Shown here piece after piece: positions 8,799 to 18,909 of a stretch of 64,000 nt of DNA; positions within the stretch are counted from its first letter, which is position 1; each line of letters opens with the position of its first letter. Under the pieces are notes generated by a model, which saw nothing but the letters and a program-made list of their open reading frames with translations, ran no database searches and was not told the DNA's origin. The DNA comes from Idiomarina zobellii (GTDB lineage: Bacteria > Pseudomonadota > Gammaproteobacteria > Enterobacterales > Alteromonadaceae). Where the stretch lies: the NCBI RefSeq assembly GCF_900100855.1, contig NZ_FNCB01000002.1:62001-126000 (forward strand), given 5' to 3'. A program made the translations under genes and the position numbers.

Positions 8799-9980
8799 TT
8801 ACATCATTTCCACTGCCAGAGCGACGGCTTCGCCACCACCAATACACAGCGAGGTGATGCCGCGCTTCTGGCCTTTTTGCTTCAACGCATGCAGCAAAGT
8901 TACTAATAAGCGAGCACCACTTGCACCAATTGGGTGCCCTAATGCACAAGCGCCGCCATGCACGTTGACTTTAGCTGGGTCTAATTTCATTTCCTGAATA
9001 GCCAACATAGTGACCATGGCAAAGGCTTCGTTAATTTCCCATAAGTCGACATCGTCTTTTGTCCAGTCTAACTTGCCAAGCAGAGAGTTCATTGCGCCAA
9101 TAGGAGCGACAGTAAACTCAGACGGAGCTTGCGAGTGCGTCGTGTGGCCCATAACTCGCGCCAGCGGTTGCAGGCCTTTGGCTTTAGCTTCACTTTCACG
9201 CATTAAAATAAGTGCAGCCGCACCATCGGAAATAGAACTGGAGTTAGCCGCAGTAATAGTGCCGTCTTTTTTGAAAGCTGCGCGAAGCTGTGGAATTTTA
9301 TCCAGGCGCGCTTTACCAGGTTGTTCATCAGTGTCTACCGTGACTTCGCCTTTGCGAGTCGAATAAGTCACCGGCGTAATTTCACCGTCAAATAGTCCAT
9401 CTTTAATAGCTGCCTGTGCCTTGGTTAATGAATTAATGGCAAACTCATCCATTGCTTCACGGTCAAGGCCGTATTCATCAGCAGTACCCTGAGCATAAAC
9501 GCCCATTGCTTTATGCTCATAAGCGTCTTCCAACCCATCAAGCATCATATGATCAAGGACCTGCCCATGCCCCATTCGGTAACCGCTACGACCTTTTGGT
9601 AGCATATAAGGTGCGTTTGACATACTTTCCATGCCACCTGCAACAACGACATCGGCCGAACCAGCCTTAATTAAGTCGTGCGCCATCATTGCCGCTTTCA
9701 AGCCCGAGCCACACACCTTGTTAATGGTAGTCGCGCCTGTAGAGCGAGGTAAATCTGCGTATAGCATCGCCTGGCGAGCCGGAGCCTGACCTAAGCCAGC
9801 GGGTAATACATTACCCATGATAACTTCTGAAATATCATCGGCAGTTAAACCGCTGTTACTAAGAGCTGCTTTTATCGCTGTCGCGCCCAAGTTGGGTGCT
9901 GACACATCACTCAAACTGCCCTGAAAACCGCCCATTGGCGTGCGGTTGGCCGCCACAATAACGATGGAATCGCTTGACAT
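8799..9980 (-). CDS. Acetyl-CoA acetyltransferase (thiolase)
   Basis: A 393-residue thiolase of normal family length. C90 in INKVCGSGLK is the acylated cysteine, H349 in ALGHPIG and C379 in SLCIGGGE complete the active site. In this context it would cleave acetoacetyl-CoA (made by AacS from leucine-derived acetoacetate) or 2-methylacetoacetyl-CoA (from isoleucine). GGAGG lies four bases before the ATG. It is transcribed divergently from liuR across an 78-base gap that holds the LiuR-type palindrome, so both sides are probably controlled together. Confidence 0.9.
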   Translation of the reverse strand: MSSDSIVIVAANRTPMGGFQGSLSDVSAPNLGATAIKAALSNSGLTADDISEVIMGNVLPAGLGQAPARQAMLYADLPRSTGATTINKVCGSGLKAAMMAHDLIKAGSADVVVAGGMESMSNAPYMLPKGRSGYRMGHGQVLDHMMLDGLEDAYEHKAMGVYAQGTADEYGLDREAMDEFAINSLTKAQAAIKDGLFDGEITPVTYSTRKGEVTVDTDEQPGKARLDKIPQLRAAFKKDGTITAANSSSISDGAAALILMRESEAKAKGLQPLARVMGHTTHSQAPSEFTVAPIGAMNSLLGKLDWTKDDVDLWEINEAFAMVTMLAIQEMKLDPAKVNVHGGACALGHPIGASGARLLVTLLHALKQKGQKRGITSLCIGGGEAVALAVEMM

Positions 9981-9997
9981 CTTTCCTCCAAATGCAC

Positions 9998-10013
9998 TTT
10001 ACGTTAACGTAAA
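9998..10013. promoter_or_regulatory. Probable LiuR operator
   Basis: TTTACGTTAACGTAAA is a perfect 16-bp palindrome centred between 10005 and 10006, 17 bases before the thiolase start and 45 bases before liuR. It agrees with the TTTACGT-n-n-ACGTAAA type of site known for LiuR, the MerR-family regulator of leucine catabolism in gammaproteobacteria. Its position suits control of both divergent units and autoregulation of liuR. Confidence 0.8.
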
Positions 10014-10058
10014 CTTCCTCTAAGCTTAGATCCCAGAGCAACCAAAAAGCAAGTACCG

Positions 10059-10478
10059 ATGAACAATAAAATTACCTACAGTATTGGTGAACTGGCAAAG
10101 CAATTTGACATTACCACTCGTAGCATCCGCTTTTACGAGGACGAAGGCCTGCTTTCACCAAAGCGACAGGGCCAGCAGCGCATCTATACCAATAAAGACA
10201 GAGTCCGTTTAAAACTCATTTTACGGGGCAAACGTTTAGGCTTTTCTTTGGCTGAAACGCGTCGCTTATTTGAGCTTTATGACGCAGACAACAGCAGCGC
10301 TGCGCAGTTACAAAAGGTACTTGAGCTTATCAGTGAGAAGAAAGTCTCACTCAAACAACAAATGGAAGATATTAATGTATTGCTGACGGAACTCAGTGGT
10401 CTGGAACAACGTTGCCAGGACGAACTTGAAGCCATTCAGCAGTCAACATCCAAAGTTCACTCTCAGGAGTCGTTATGA
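10059..10478 (+). CDS. liuR: MerR-family regulator of leucine catabolism
   Basis: A 139-residue MerR-type regulator. The N-terminal helix-turn-helix ([20 protein letters not shown]) is followed by DEGLL and a wing, then a long helix for dimerisation (about residues 75-125). Only two cysteine-free effector features are seen, so it is not a metal sensor. The palindrome upstream and the overlapping isovaleryl-CoA dehydrogenase gene identify it as LiuR. Its TGA stop overlaps the liuA ATG (ATGA), so the regulator is cotranscribed with its targets. No strong ribosome binding site is seen. Confidence 0.9.
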   Translation: MNNKITYSIGELAKQFDITTRSIRFYEDEGLLSPKRQGQQRIYTNKDRVRLKLILRGKRLGFSLAETRRLFELYDADNSSAAQLQKVLELISEKKVSLKQQMEDINVLLTELSGLEQRCQDELEAIQQSTSKVHSQESL

Positions 10479-11644
10479 TTAGTCAATACACCACTTTTAA
10501 TTTTGGCCTCGGCGAAACGGCCGACATGATCCGTGAGCAAGTTAATGCTTTCGCTCGTGATGAAATTGCACCACGCGCTGCAGACATTGACGAGAAAAAT
10601 GAATTTCCAAGCGATTTATGGCGTAAGCTTGGCGACATGGGTCTACTTGGCTTAACCGTTGCTGAAGAGTACGGTGGTTCGGGTATGGGCTATCTTGAGC
10701 ACGTTATCGCTATGGAAGAAATTAGCCGTGCTTCAGCGTCAGTAGGTCTGAGTTACGGTGCACATTCAAACCTTTGTGTGAACCAAATTCACCGTAATGG
10801 TAACGAAGAGCAGAAGAAAAAATACTTACCAAAGCTGTGTACCGGTGAACATGTTGGTGCTCTTGCTATGAGCGAACCTAACGCCGGTTCGGATGTTGTC
10901 AGCATGAAGCTGCGTGCTGAGAAAAAAGGTGACAAATACGTTCTGAATGGCAACAAAATGTGGATCACTAACGGTCCGGATGCCGATGTTTTCGTCATTT
11001 ACGCAAAAACGGAACCTGAGAAAAACTCTCGGGGTATTACTGCGTTTATCGTTGAAAAAGACACCCCTGGATTCAGCCAGGCGCAAAAGCTCGACAAGCT
11101 TGGTATGCGCGGTTCAAATACCTGTGAGCTGGTATTCGAAAACGCTGAAGTTCCTGAAGAGAACATTTTGGGTGAGCTTAACGAAGGTGTCGCTGTACTA
11201 ATGAGCGGTCTGGACTACGAGCGCGCAGTTCTTGCAGCAGGGCCATTAGGCATTATGCAAGCATGCTTAGACGCTTGCGTCCCTTATATTCACGACCGTA
11301 AGCAGTTCGGCAAAGAAATTGGCGAGTTCCAATTAGTGCAGGGTAAAGTTGCTGATATGTACACTCGTACTAATGCAGCTCGCGCTTACGTTTACGCAGT
11401 AGCCCAGTCTTGCGATCGTGGTGAAACCACTCGTAAAGACGCAGCCGGCGCAATTTTATACGCCGCTGAGTTAGCCACTCAATTAGCCTTAGACGCCATT
11501 CAATTATTAGGCGGTAACGGTTACATTAATGAGTACCCAACAGGTCGTTTGTTACGTGACGCAAAACTGTACGAAATAGGCGCGGGCACATCAGAAATTC
11601 GCCGCATGCTGATAGGTCGTGAAATCTTCAGCGAATCCAAATAA
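10475..11644 (+). CDS. liuA: Isovaleryl-CoA dehydrogenase
   Basis: A 389-residue acyl-CoA dehydrogenase that oxidises isovaleryl-CoA to 3-methylcrotonyl-CoA. The usual catalytic glutamate site near the C terminus is occupied by small residues ([12 protein letters not shown]), and the catalytic base is instead E249 in [11 protein letters not shown]; this swap is the hallmark of isovaleryl-CoA dehydrogenases. [10 protein letters not shown] is the flavin-binding signature. AGGAG lies five bases before the ATG. Electrons go to ETF and then to the ETF-QO encoded at the end of this operon. Confidence 0.95.
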   Translation: MISQYTTFNFGLGETADMIREQVNAFARDEIAPRAADIDEKNEFPSDLWRKLGDMGLLGLTVAEEYGGSGMGYLEHVIAMEEISRASASVGLSYGAHSNLCVNQIHRNGNEEQKKKYLPKLCTGEHVGALAMSEPNAGSDVVSMKLRAEKKGDKYVLNGNKMWITNGPDADVFVIYAKTEPEKNSRGITAFIVEKDTPGFSQAQKLDKLGMRGSNTCELVFENAEVPEENILGELNEGVAVLMSGLDYERAVLAAGPLGIMQACLDACVPYIHDRKQFGKEIGEFQLVQGKVADMYTRTNAARAYVYAVAQSCDRGETTRKDAAGAILYAAELATQLALDAIQLLGGNGYINEYPTGRLLRDAKLYEIGAGTSEIRRMLIGREIFSESK

Positions 11645-11658
11645 CGGGAGGCTGCGCT

Positions 11659-13266
11659 GTGGCAATTTTATCGAGTAAAGTAAACACTCGTGATGAGCAG
11701 TACACTGCAAATTACGAGTCGATGCAGGTTGTGGTTGACGACTTGCAGGAAAAAGCAGCACAAATACACCAAGGCGGTGGTCCTAAGTATCAGGAGCGCC
11801 ACTTATCTCGCGGTAAATTACTGCCTCGTGACCGTATTAATAAATTATTGGACGCTGGCTCGCCATTTTTAGAAGTGGGTCAGTTTGCGGCATGGGACTG
11901 CTACGAGGACTATGTACCTTCTGCCGGCGTTGTTGCTGGTATTGGTCAGGTCGAAGGCACCGAGTGCATGATTATCGCCAACGATGCCACCGTGAAAGGC
12001 GGCACCTACTACCCCCTGACCGTTAAAAAACATTTGCGTGCTCAGGAAATTGCCGAGCGCTGTCACCTACCTTGCATTTACTTGGTAGACTCTGGCGGCG
12101 CTAACCTGCCCCGCCAGGATGAAGTATTTCCTGACAAAGAACATTTTGGGCGTATTTTCTTTAATCAGGCCAACATGTCAGCCAAAGGCATTCCGCAAAT
12201 TGCAGTGGTTATGGGCCTGTGTACCGCCGGCGGTGCGTACGTACCCGCAATGGCCGATGAAAGCGTTATTGTTAAAGAACAAGGCACCATATTCCTGGCA
12301 GGCCCACCTTTGGTTAAAGCTGCAACGGGTGAAGAAGTTTCCGCCGAAGAGCTTGGCGGCGCCGACGTGCACACTCGCATTTCCGGTGTTGCCGACCATT
12401 TTGCTCACAACGATGAGCATGCTTTAGCTTTAGCACGCCGCTCGGTAGCACGCCTTAACCGAGGTGAGCCAACTCAGCTGGACCGCCAACCATCAAAGCC
12501 ACCGCGTTACGACGCCAAAGAGCTGTACGGCATTGTTGGTACCGATTTGCGTAAGCCTTATGACGTTCACGAAGTCATTGCGCGCATTGTTGATGATTCT
12601 GACTTTGATGAATTTAAAGCCAACTACGGTAATACGCTGGTGACAGGTTTTGCCCGCATTGACGGCTACCCCGTTGGTATTGTCGCGAATAACGGTATTT
12701 TGTTCTCCGAGTCGGCGCAAAAAGGTGCCCACTTCATTGAGCTTTGTGCACAGCGTAAAATTCCACTGGTGTTCTTACAAAACATTACCGGCTTTATGGT
12801 CGGTAAAAAGTACGAAGCCGAAGGCATTGCCAAACACGGCGCGAAAATGGTTATGGCCGTTTCCTGTGCGAAAGTTCCTAAGTTTACCGTCTTAATTGGT
12901 GGTAGCTATGGCGCCGGTAACTACGGCATGTGTGGTCGCGCTTATGACCCAACCATGATGTTCATGTGGCCAAATGCGCGTATCTCGGTCATGGGTGGTG
13001 AGCAAGCTGCAGGCGTTATGGCGCAGGTCACCAAAGACAATTTAGCCCGTAAAGGCGAAAGTCTGAGTGAAGAGAAAGAACAAGCGCTGAAAAAGCCAAT
13101 TGTTGAGCAGTACGAGAAACAAGGTCATCCGTATTATGCGTCTGCTCGCTTATGGGACGACGGCATTATTGATCCGGCACAAACGCGCGAAGTTCTGGCA
13201 CTAAGCCTTGCCGCTTCATTAAATGCACCGATTGAAGACAGCCGCTTCGGCGTCTTCCGTATGTAA
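11659..13266 (+). CDS. liuB: 3-methylcrotonyl-CoA carboxylase, carboxyltransferase (beta) subunit
   Basis: A 535-residue carboxyltransferase. [29 protein letters not shown] and the C-terminal [16 protein letters not shown] are typical of the non-biotinylated subunit of methylcrotonyl-CoA carboxylase. It moves the carboxyl group from biotin on LiuD to 3-methylcrotonyl-CoA, giving 3-methylglutaconyl-CoA. The start is GTG at 11659 with GGGAGG eight bases upstream. It follows liuA by 14 bases. Confidence 0.95.
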   Translation: MAILSSKVNTRDEQYTANYESMQVVVDDLQEKAAQIHQGGGPKYQERHLSRGKLLPRDRINKLLDAGSPFLEVGQFAAWDCYEDYVPSAGVVAGIGQVEGTECMIIANDATVKGGTYYPLTVKKHLRAQEIAERCHLPCIYLVDSGGANLPRQDEVFPDKEHFGRIFFNQANMSAKGIPQIAVVMGLCTAGGAYVPAMADESVIVKEQGTIFLAGPPLVKAATGEEVSAEELGGADVHTRISGVADHFAHNDEHALALARRSVARLNRGEPTQLDRQPSKPPRYDAKELYGIVGTDLRKPYDVHEVIARIVDDSDFDEFKANYGNTLVTGFARIDGYPVGIVANNGILFSESAQKGAHFIELCAQRKIPLVFLQNITGFMVGKKYEAEGIAKHGAKMVMAVSCAKVPKFTVLIGGSYGAGNYGMCGRAYDPTMMFMWPNARISVMGGEQAAGVMAQVTKDNLARKGESLSEEKEQALKKPIVEQYEKQGHPYYASARLWDDGIIDPAQTREVLALSLAASLNAPIEDSRFGVFRM

Positions 13267-13282
13267 TCGGAGGTTATGAACC

Positions 13283-14068
13283 ATGGCAAAATACACCAGC
13301 CTCAACATTGACGACAAAGGCATTGCAACCCTGACGTTGAACCGTCCTGAGGTTCACAATGCATTTGACGATGTGATGATTTCAGAGTTACTTCAAGCGT
13401 TAAAAGACGTCGAAGATAGTGAGCAAGCTCGCGTTCTGGTATTACGCTCTGAGGGCAAAAACTTTTCTGCCGGTGCGGACCTTAACTGGATGCGCTCTAT
13501 GGCGGATAAAAACTACCAACAAAACGTTGAAGACGCCGGTGAGCTTGGTTTATTAATGGAGCGTTTAGATTTGCTCAGCAAGCCAAGTATTGCGTTAGTC
13601 CAGGGAGCCGCTTTCGGCGGTGCCGTCGGTTTAGCCGCTTGTTGTGACATTGTCCTGGCGCAACCACGCAGCAGCTTTTGCTTAAGTGAAGTAAAAATTG
13701 GACTCATACCAGCGGTTATTAGCCCTTATGTTGTCCGCACTATTGGTGAAAGACAGTCTCGTCGTTACATGCTCACAGCAGAGCGTTTTTTCGCTGACGA
13801 AGCACAGAAACTAGGCTTAGTGAATGACGTTGTCGACGACTTTGAAGAACCACTAAATAATTTACTCGATGCGCTGTTAGCTAACAGTCCTCAAGCCGTA
13901 ACGGCCTGTAAGGAACTTATTCGCAACGTTGGTTCGCGTCCTATTAATAAAGACGTACGCGAACATACTATTAAAGCCATTGCGGAAATTCGCGTATCGG
14001 ATGAAGGTCAGGAAGGCTTAAGTGCGTTTTTAGAAAAACGCCCTGCTGCCTGGCTCAATAAGAATTAA
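13283..14068 (+). CDS. liuC: Methylglutaconyl-CoA hydratase
   Basis: A 261-residue enoyl-CoA hydratase family protein of the usual length. FSAGADLNWM and GAAFGGAVGLAACCDI form the oxyanion hole, and SEVKIGLIPAVISPY carries the active-site acid region. It hydrates 3-methylglutaconyl-CoA to HMG-CoA. It lies between the two carboxylase subunit genes, the standard liu order. It is the only hydratase of this family in the two catabolic clusters, so it may also serve methacrylyl- or tiglyl-CoA; that part is inference. Confidence 0.92.
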   Translation: MAKYTSLNIDDKGIATLTLNRPEVHNAFDDVMISELLQALKDVEDSEQARVLVLRSEGKNFSAGADLNWMRSMADKNYQQNVEDAGELGLLMERLDLLSKPSIALVQGAAFGGAVGLAACCDIVLAQPRSSFCLSEVKIGLIPAVISPYVVRTIGERQSRRYMLTAERFFADEAQKLGLVNDVVDDFEEPLNNLLDALLANSPQAVTACKELIRNVGSRPINKDVREHTIKAIAEIRVSDEGQEGLSAFLEKRPAAWLNKN

Positions 14069-14082
14069 AAACAGGTCCCATT

Positions 14083-16053
14083 ATGATCAACACATTACTG
14101 ATTGCGAACCGTGGTGAAATCGCTTGCCGTATTATTTCAACGGCAAAGAAAATGGGCATTCGAACAGTCGCCGTTTATTCCGATGCCGACCGCAACGCCC
14201 GCCACGTTAAGTTAGCTGACAATGCCGTTCACATTGGCCCTGCCGCTAGCACAGAAAGTTACCTGCGCAGCGACAAAATTATTGCCGCAGCTAAACAAAC
14301 CGGTGCCGAGGCTATACACCCCGGCTATGGTTTTTTATCAGAAAACGAAGACTTTGCCGACGCATGCCAGGCAAATGACATCATCTTTGTTGGGCCTCCG
14401 GTTGCTTCTATCGCCGCAATGGGCTCGAAAAGCGCCGCCAAAGCCATAATGCAAGACGCCGGAGTGCCCTTAGTTCCTGGGTATCATGGTAGCGAGCAGG
14501 ACACCGACACGTTAAAAGCAGAGGCCGAAAAAGTTGGCTTCCCACTGCTTTTGAAAGCCGCATACGGTGGTGGCGGTAAAGGCATGCGCGTCGTCGAAAA
14601 CATGGGTGAGTTTGACGAAGCCTTAAGCTCAGCTAAGCGCGAAGCCAAGTCCTCTTTCGGTAACGACAAAGTGCTGTTGGAGCGCTTTATTCGAAATCCA
14701 CGCCACGTGGAAATTCAGGTGTTTACTGACGAACACGGCAACGCCGTTTATCTGGCTGAACGTGACTGCTCTGTGCAACGCCGTCACCAAAAAGTACTTG
14801 AAGAGGCACCGGCACCTGCGCTGACTGAAAAGACTCGTAAGGACATGGGCGAGGCTGCCATTCGTGCGGCTCAGGCGATTGATTATGTTGGCGCGGGCAC
14901 CGTGGAGTTCTTGTTTGATCAAAGCGGCGAATTCTACTTTATGGAAATGAATACCCGGCTTCAGGTTGAACACCCTGTTACAGAAATGATCACTGGGCAA
15001 GACTTAGTAGAATGGCAGTTATTGGTCGCTTCAGGCCAACCGTTACCGCTTGCTCAAAACGATATTCAGGTTAACGGCCATGCGTTCGAAGCACGTATTT
15101 ACGCGGAAGATCCAGACAACGACTTCTTACCGTGCACCGGCACCATCAACCATTTGCGCACACCCGCTGAAATAAACGGTGTACGTATCGATACTGGCAT
15201 TGAAGAAGGCGATGAAATTTCTGCTTTCTACGACCCCATGATTGCCAAACTGATTGTCTGGGATACCGACAGAAGCCGTGCCCTACTTCGTCTGCAAAAA
15301 GCATTGCGCGAATACCGGTTAACAGGGCTGACAACCAATGTCGACTTCTTGCACCGTTTAGCATCGCACCCGGAATTTGTGAATACGAATTTGACCACTG
15401 AGTTTATTCAGCAGCATCAGGACGCCCTGGCACCTGACAGCTCAGTGAATTATCAGCAAATTGCGACGGAAGCTGCGCTGTTCGATATTGTTCAACGCCA
15501 GCAACAACGTGGCAGCTCTCCGTGGCAAAGTGGTAACGCATTTAGAATGAATTCAGCAGCTACGCACAGCATTCCGTTGCAATTCAATGATGACAATTAC
15601 ACCATTGCGCTGGTTGAGACTGAAAAGGGTGAGTTTACTCAACACATCGATGAAGAGAGTATTCATTGGCAAGTATCTCTGACCGATGACAAGCTGACCT
15701 TAACAGCGGGTGACATGCGTTATTCACGCTACGTCAGTGCGGACGACCAACAAATTACTGTCTTTACCGACAATGGCCCTGTCACTTTCCATCGTCACCG
15801 TGTCGCTGATACCCTTTCTGATGATACAGCGCATGGCGGACACGTTGCGCCGATGAACGGCACTATTATGGAAGTCCTGGTGACTAAAGGTGATACCGTG
15901 GAAAAAGATCAAGCGCTTGTCATTATGGAAGCCATGAAAATGGAGTACACCATACGCGCAGGTCATGATGGCGAAGTCACAGATATATTCTTTGCCGCAG
16001 GTGACCTTGTCAGCGACGGTGATGAACTCATCGCAGTTAGCGAAGCGGAGTAG
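14083..16053 (+). CDS. liuD: 3-methylcrotonyl-CoA carboxylase, biotin-containing (alpha) subunit
   Basis: A 656-residue biotin carboxylase. The N-terminal domain begins [13 protein letters not shown], the ATP-grasp glycine loop is [14 protein letters not shown] near residue 165, and [16 protein letters not shown] is the active-site segment. The C-terminal biotinyl domain has the AMKM motif with the modified lysine at K619. Residues between about 450 and 580 form the poorly conserved linker that contacts the beta subunit. It is 14 bases after liuC and two bases before liuE. Confidence 0.95.
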   Translation: MINTLLIANRGEIACRIISTAKKMGIRTVAVYSDADRNARHVKLADNAVHIGPAASTESYLRSDKIIAAAKQTGAEAIHPGYGFLSENEDFADACQANDIIFVGPPVASIAAMGSKSAAKAIMQDAGVPLVPGYHGSEQDTDTLKAEAEKVGFPLLLKAAYGGGGKGMRVVENMGEFDEALSSAKREAKSSFGNDKVLLERFIRNPRHVEIQVFTDEHGNAVYLAERDCSVQRRHQKVLEEAPAPALTEKTRKDMGEAAIRAAQAIDYVGAGTVEFLFDQSGEFYFMEMNTRLQVEHPVTEMITGQDLVEWQLLVASGQPLPLAQNDIQVNGHAFEARIYAEDPDNDFLPCTGTINHLRTPAEINGVRIDTGIEEGDEISAFYDPMIAKLIVWDTDRSRALLRLQKALREYRLTGLTTNVDFLHRLASHPEFVNTNLTTEFIQQHQDALAPDSSVNYQQIATEAALFDIVQRQQQRGSSPWQSGNAFRMNSAATHSIPLQFNDDNYTIALVETEKGEFTQHIDEESIHWQVSLTDDKLTLTAGDMRYSRYVSADDQQITVFTDNGPVTFHRHRVADTLSDDTAHGGHVAPMNGTIMEVLVTKGDTVEKDQALVIMEAMKMEYTIRAGHDGEVTDIFFAAGDLVSDGDELIAVSEAE

Positions 16054-16055
16054 TT

Positions 16056-16961
16056 ATGGCTATTGCAGAGCAGATTAAAATTGTTGAAGTGGGTCCTCGA
16101 GACGGCTTACAGAATGAATCCGCTGTTTCTGTAGACGCTAAAGTCACTCTTATCGAAGCTCTGGCGGATGCGGGTCTTTCGTATATTGAGAGTGCAAGTT
16201 TCGTCAGTCCAAAATGGGTTCCACAGATGGCTGACAGCACAGCGGTTATGGAAAAAGTGACCCGCCGCTCGGGAATCACCTACGCGGGCCTCACCCCAAA
16301 TCTAAAAGGCTTCGAGGCTGCAGTGGCAGCTAATATGGATGAGGTAGCTGTATTTGGAGCTGCCTCTGAAGCCTTTACACAAAAGAATATTAACTGCAGC
16401 ATTGACGAGTCGCTGGAGCGATTCAAACCTGTCATTGCAGCGGCAAAAGATAAAGGCATTCCTGTTCGTGGTTACGTTTCTTGCGTGCTGGGCTGCCCAT
16501 ACCAAGGTGAAGTGCCACTCGATAATGTGGTTAAAGTCGCAAAAGCCCTGTATGACATGGGATGTTATGAAGTGTCTCTGGGTGACACCATAGGCGTAGG
16601 CACCCCGCTTAAAGCTCAGAAAATGTTGGCAGCGGTAGCTGAGCAAATACCCATGGAAAAACTCGCTCTGCATTTCCATAATACTTACGGACAAGCATTA
16701 GCCAATATCATGGCCTGCCTGCCCTTAGGTGTTGCGACTATTGACTCTGCCGTTGCTGGCCTTGGTGGCTGCCCTTATGCTAAAGGCGCAAGTGGTAATG
16801 TTGCCACCGAAGATGTGGTCTACATGCTGAACGGTATGGGTGTAGAAACTGGCATTGATTTGAATAAGCTAATCGCAGCGGGCGCAGGTATTTGTGAACA
16901 CTTAAGTCACGGGCCTCGCTCACAGGTAGCCATTGCAGAATTAGCAAAACGAGGGGAATAA
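16056..16961 (+). CDS. liuE: Hydroxymethylglutaryl-CoA lyase
   Basis: A 301-residue HMG-CoA lyase that splits HMG-CoA into acetoacetate and acetyl-CoA, the last step of the leucine-specific path. [10 protein letters not shown] near the N terminus carries the metal and catalytic residues, LHFHNTYGQ holds the metal-binding histidines, and [14 protein letters not shown] holds the signature cysteine. GGAG precedes the ATG by five bases. The free acetoacetate it makes explains the AacS gene immediately downstream. Confidence 0.95.
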   Translation: MAIAEQIKIVEVGPRDGLQNESAVSVDAKVTLIEALADAGLSYIESASFVSPKWVPQMADSTAVMEKVTRRSGITYAGLTPNLKGFEAAVAANMDEVAVFGAASEAFTQKNINCSIDESLERFKPVIAAAKDKGIPVRGYVSCVLGCPYQGEVPLDNVVKVAKALYDMGCYEVSLGDTIGVGTPLKAQKMLAAVAEQIPMEKLALHFHNTYGQALANIMACLPLGVATIDSAVAGLGGCPYAKGASGNVATEDVVYMLNGMGVETGIDLNKLIAAGAGICEHLSHGPRSQVAIAELAKRGE

Positions 16962-16962
16962 A

Positions 16963-18906
16963 ATGACTTCAGAAGCATTGTGGCAACCGTCAGCGGACAC
17001 TATTGCCAACGCCCGCATGACCGACTTCCTGCAACAGGTAAACACGGAAAAAGGTTTAGCGTTGGCGAATTATCACGACCTTTATCAGTGGTCTGTTGAT
17101 AATGATGAAAGCTTCTGGTCAATGATTTGGGACTATTTTGATGTTATTGGCAAAAAAGGCTCCACCGTTGTCGCCGATAAAGAAAAGATGCCTGGCGCCA
17201 AATGGTTTCCCGAAGCAAAGCTTAATTTTGCAGAAAACTTGCTGCGACATAAAGATAATAAAATTGCGTTAATTTTCCGCGGTGAGAACGGTGCCCGACA
17301 GCAACTTACGTATGCCAAGCTGTATAAAAGAGTTGCAGGCCTTGCTGCGGGGCTTCGTAAGCAAGGCGTAACAGCTGGCGACCGCGTTGCGGCTATGATG
17401 CCAAACTGCATAGAAACCATTATTGGCATGTTGGCAACCACCAGCATAGGAGCTATTTGGTCGTCCTGCTCTCCCGACTTTGGTGTGCAAGGCGTGCTGG
17501 ATCGCTTTGGTCAAATAGAGCCGAAAGTCTTAATTACCGTCGACGGCTATTTCTACAACGGTAAAAACCTCAATATTAAAGACAAAACCGCCGATATCGT
17601 TGAAAAAATCCCGAGCATTGAAAGAACTGTCATTGTTAACTTCAGTGACCAACAAGAAACCTTCACCGGCGATAACGTCGTTTCATGGGACGATTTTTCC
17701 GACAGTAGCGCTACCCAAATTGAGTTTGTCGAGCGCAACTTTAACGATCCGCTCTATATTATGTTCTCATCCGGTACAACCGGGGTTCCTAAATGCATTG
17801 TGCATGGCACCGGAGGAACATTACTACAACATCTGAAAGAGCACGGTTTACACACTGACCTCGATACCGAAGACAACCTCTTCTATTTCACGACCTGCGG
17901 TTGGATGATGTGGAACTGGTTGGTCAGCGGGTTAGCCGTTGGTGCAACCTTAACCTTATTTGACGGCTCTCCGTTCGCGCCAGAGCCTGAGTTCTTATGG
18001 GACGTTGCTGACGAAGAAGGTATTACTGTTTTTGGAACCAGTGCTAAATACCTTGCTGCACTTGAAAAAGCCGGTGTGAAACCCAGAGAAAGTCACCAAC
18101 TTGAAAAACTAAGAAGCATTCTGACCACGGGTTCAGTATTACCCCCTGAAAGCTTTGACTACGTTTATCGGGACATCAAAAAAGATCTTTGCTTGTCTTC
18201 TATTTCCGGTGGTACTGACATCATTTCATGTTTTGCGCTCGGCTGCCCTATTCTGCCGGTTTATCGCGGTGAGCTTCAGTGCCGGGGCCTCGGTCTGGCA
18301 GTCAATATCTATGACGACAGTGGCAAGCCGATACGCGGCGAAAAAGGCGAGTTAGTTTGCGAGAAATCATTCCCTTGTATGCCCGTAAGCTTTTGGGGCG
18401 ATGACAACGGGGAACGTTACTTTAACGCTTACTTTGCTCGCTTTGACAACACATGGGCGCATGGTGACTTCGCTGAGTTAACCGAGCACAATGGCGTTAT
18501 AATCCACGGCCGTTCAGACGCTGTGCTTAACCCTGGCGGTGTTCGTATCGGTACAGCCGAAATTTATCGCCAAGTGGAAAAAGTAGACCAAGTCCTTGAA
18601 AGTATCGCTATTGGCCAACAATACGATGGCGACGAACGCGTCGTTCTTTTTGTTAAATTACGCGAAGGTATTGAGCTTACCGACGAGCTCAAGCAAACTA
18701 TTGCCAAAACCATTCGTGCAAATGCAACGCCGCGGCATGTGCCAGCCGTTATTTTGCAGGTTGACGATATACCCCGTACTATAAGTGGTAAAATTGTCGA
18801 ATTGGCTGTGCGTAACGTGGTTCATGGTGAGCCCGTTAAGAATACAGACGCATTAGCGAACCCTGAAGCACTCGAATATTTCAGGGACAGAGAGGAGTTA
18901 CGCTAA
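16963..18906 (+). CDS. aacS: Acetoacetyl-CoA synthetase
   Basis: A 647-residue adenylate-forming synthetase that activates acetoacetate to acetoacetyl-CoA with ATP. The phosphate-binding loop is MFSSGTTGVPKCIVH near residue 270, CGWMMWNW and SGGTDI are typical of AacS, and the C-terminal lysine lies in RTISGKIVE. Total length fits the family. Its ATG starts one base after the liuE stop, so the two are tightly coupled. The product would be cleaved by the thiolase across the divergent promoter. Confidence 0.95.
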   Translation: MTSEALWQPSADTIANARMTDFLQQVNTEKGLALANYHDLYQWSVDNDESFWSMIWDYFDVIGKKGSTVVADKEKMPGAKWFPEAKLNFAENLLRHKDNKIALIFRGENGARQQLTYAKLYKRVAGLAAGLRKQGVTAGDRVAAMMPNCIETIIGMLATTSIGAIWSSCSPDFGVQGVLDRFGQIEPKVLITVDGYFYNGKNLNIKDKTADIVEKIPSIERTVIVNFSDQQETFTGDNVVSWDDFSDSSATQIEFVERNFNDPLYIMFSSGTTGVPKCIVHGTGGTLLQHLKEHGLHTDLDTEDNLFYFTTCGWMMWNWLVSGLAVGATLTLFDGSPFAPEPEFLWDVADEEGITVFGTSAKYLAALEKAGVKPRESHQLEKLRSILTTGSVLPPESFDYVYRDIKKDLCLSSISGGTDIISCFALGCPILPVYRGELQCRGLGLAVNIYDDSGKPIRGEKGELVCEKSFPCMPVSFWGDDNGERYFNAYFARFDNTWAHGDFAELTEHNGVIIHGRSDAVLNPGGVRIGTAEIYRQVEKVDQVLESIAIGQQYDGDERVVLFVKLREGIELTDELKQTIAKTIRANATPRHVPAVILQVDDIPRTISGKIVELAVRNVVHGEPVKNTDALANPEALEYFRDREELR

Positions 18907-18909
18907 GCA

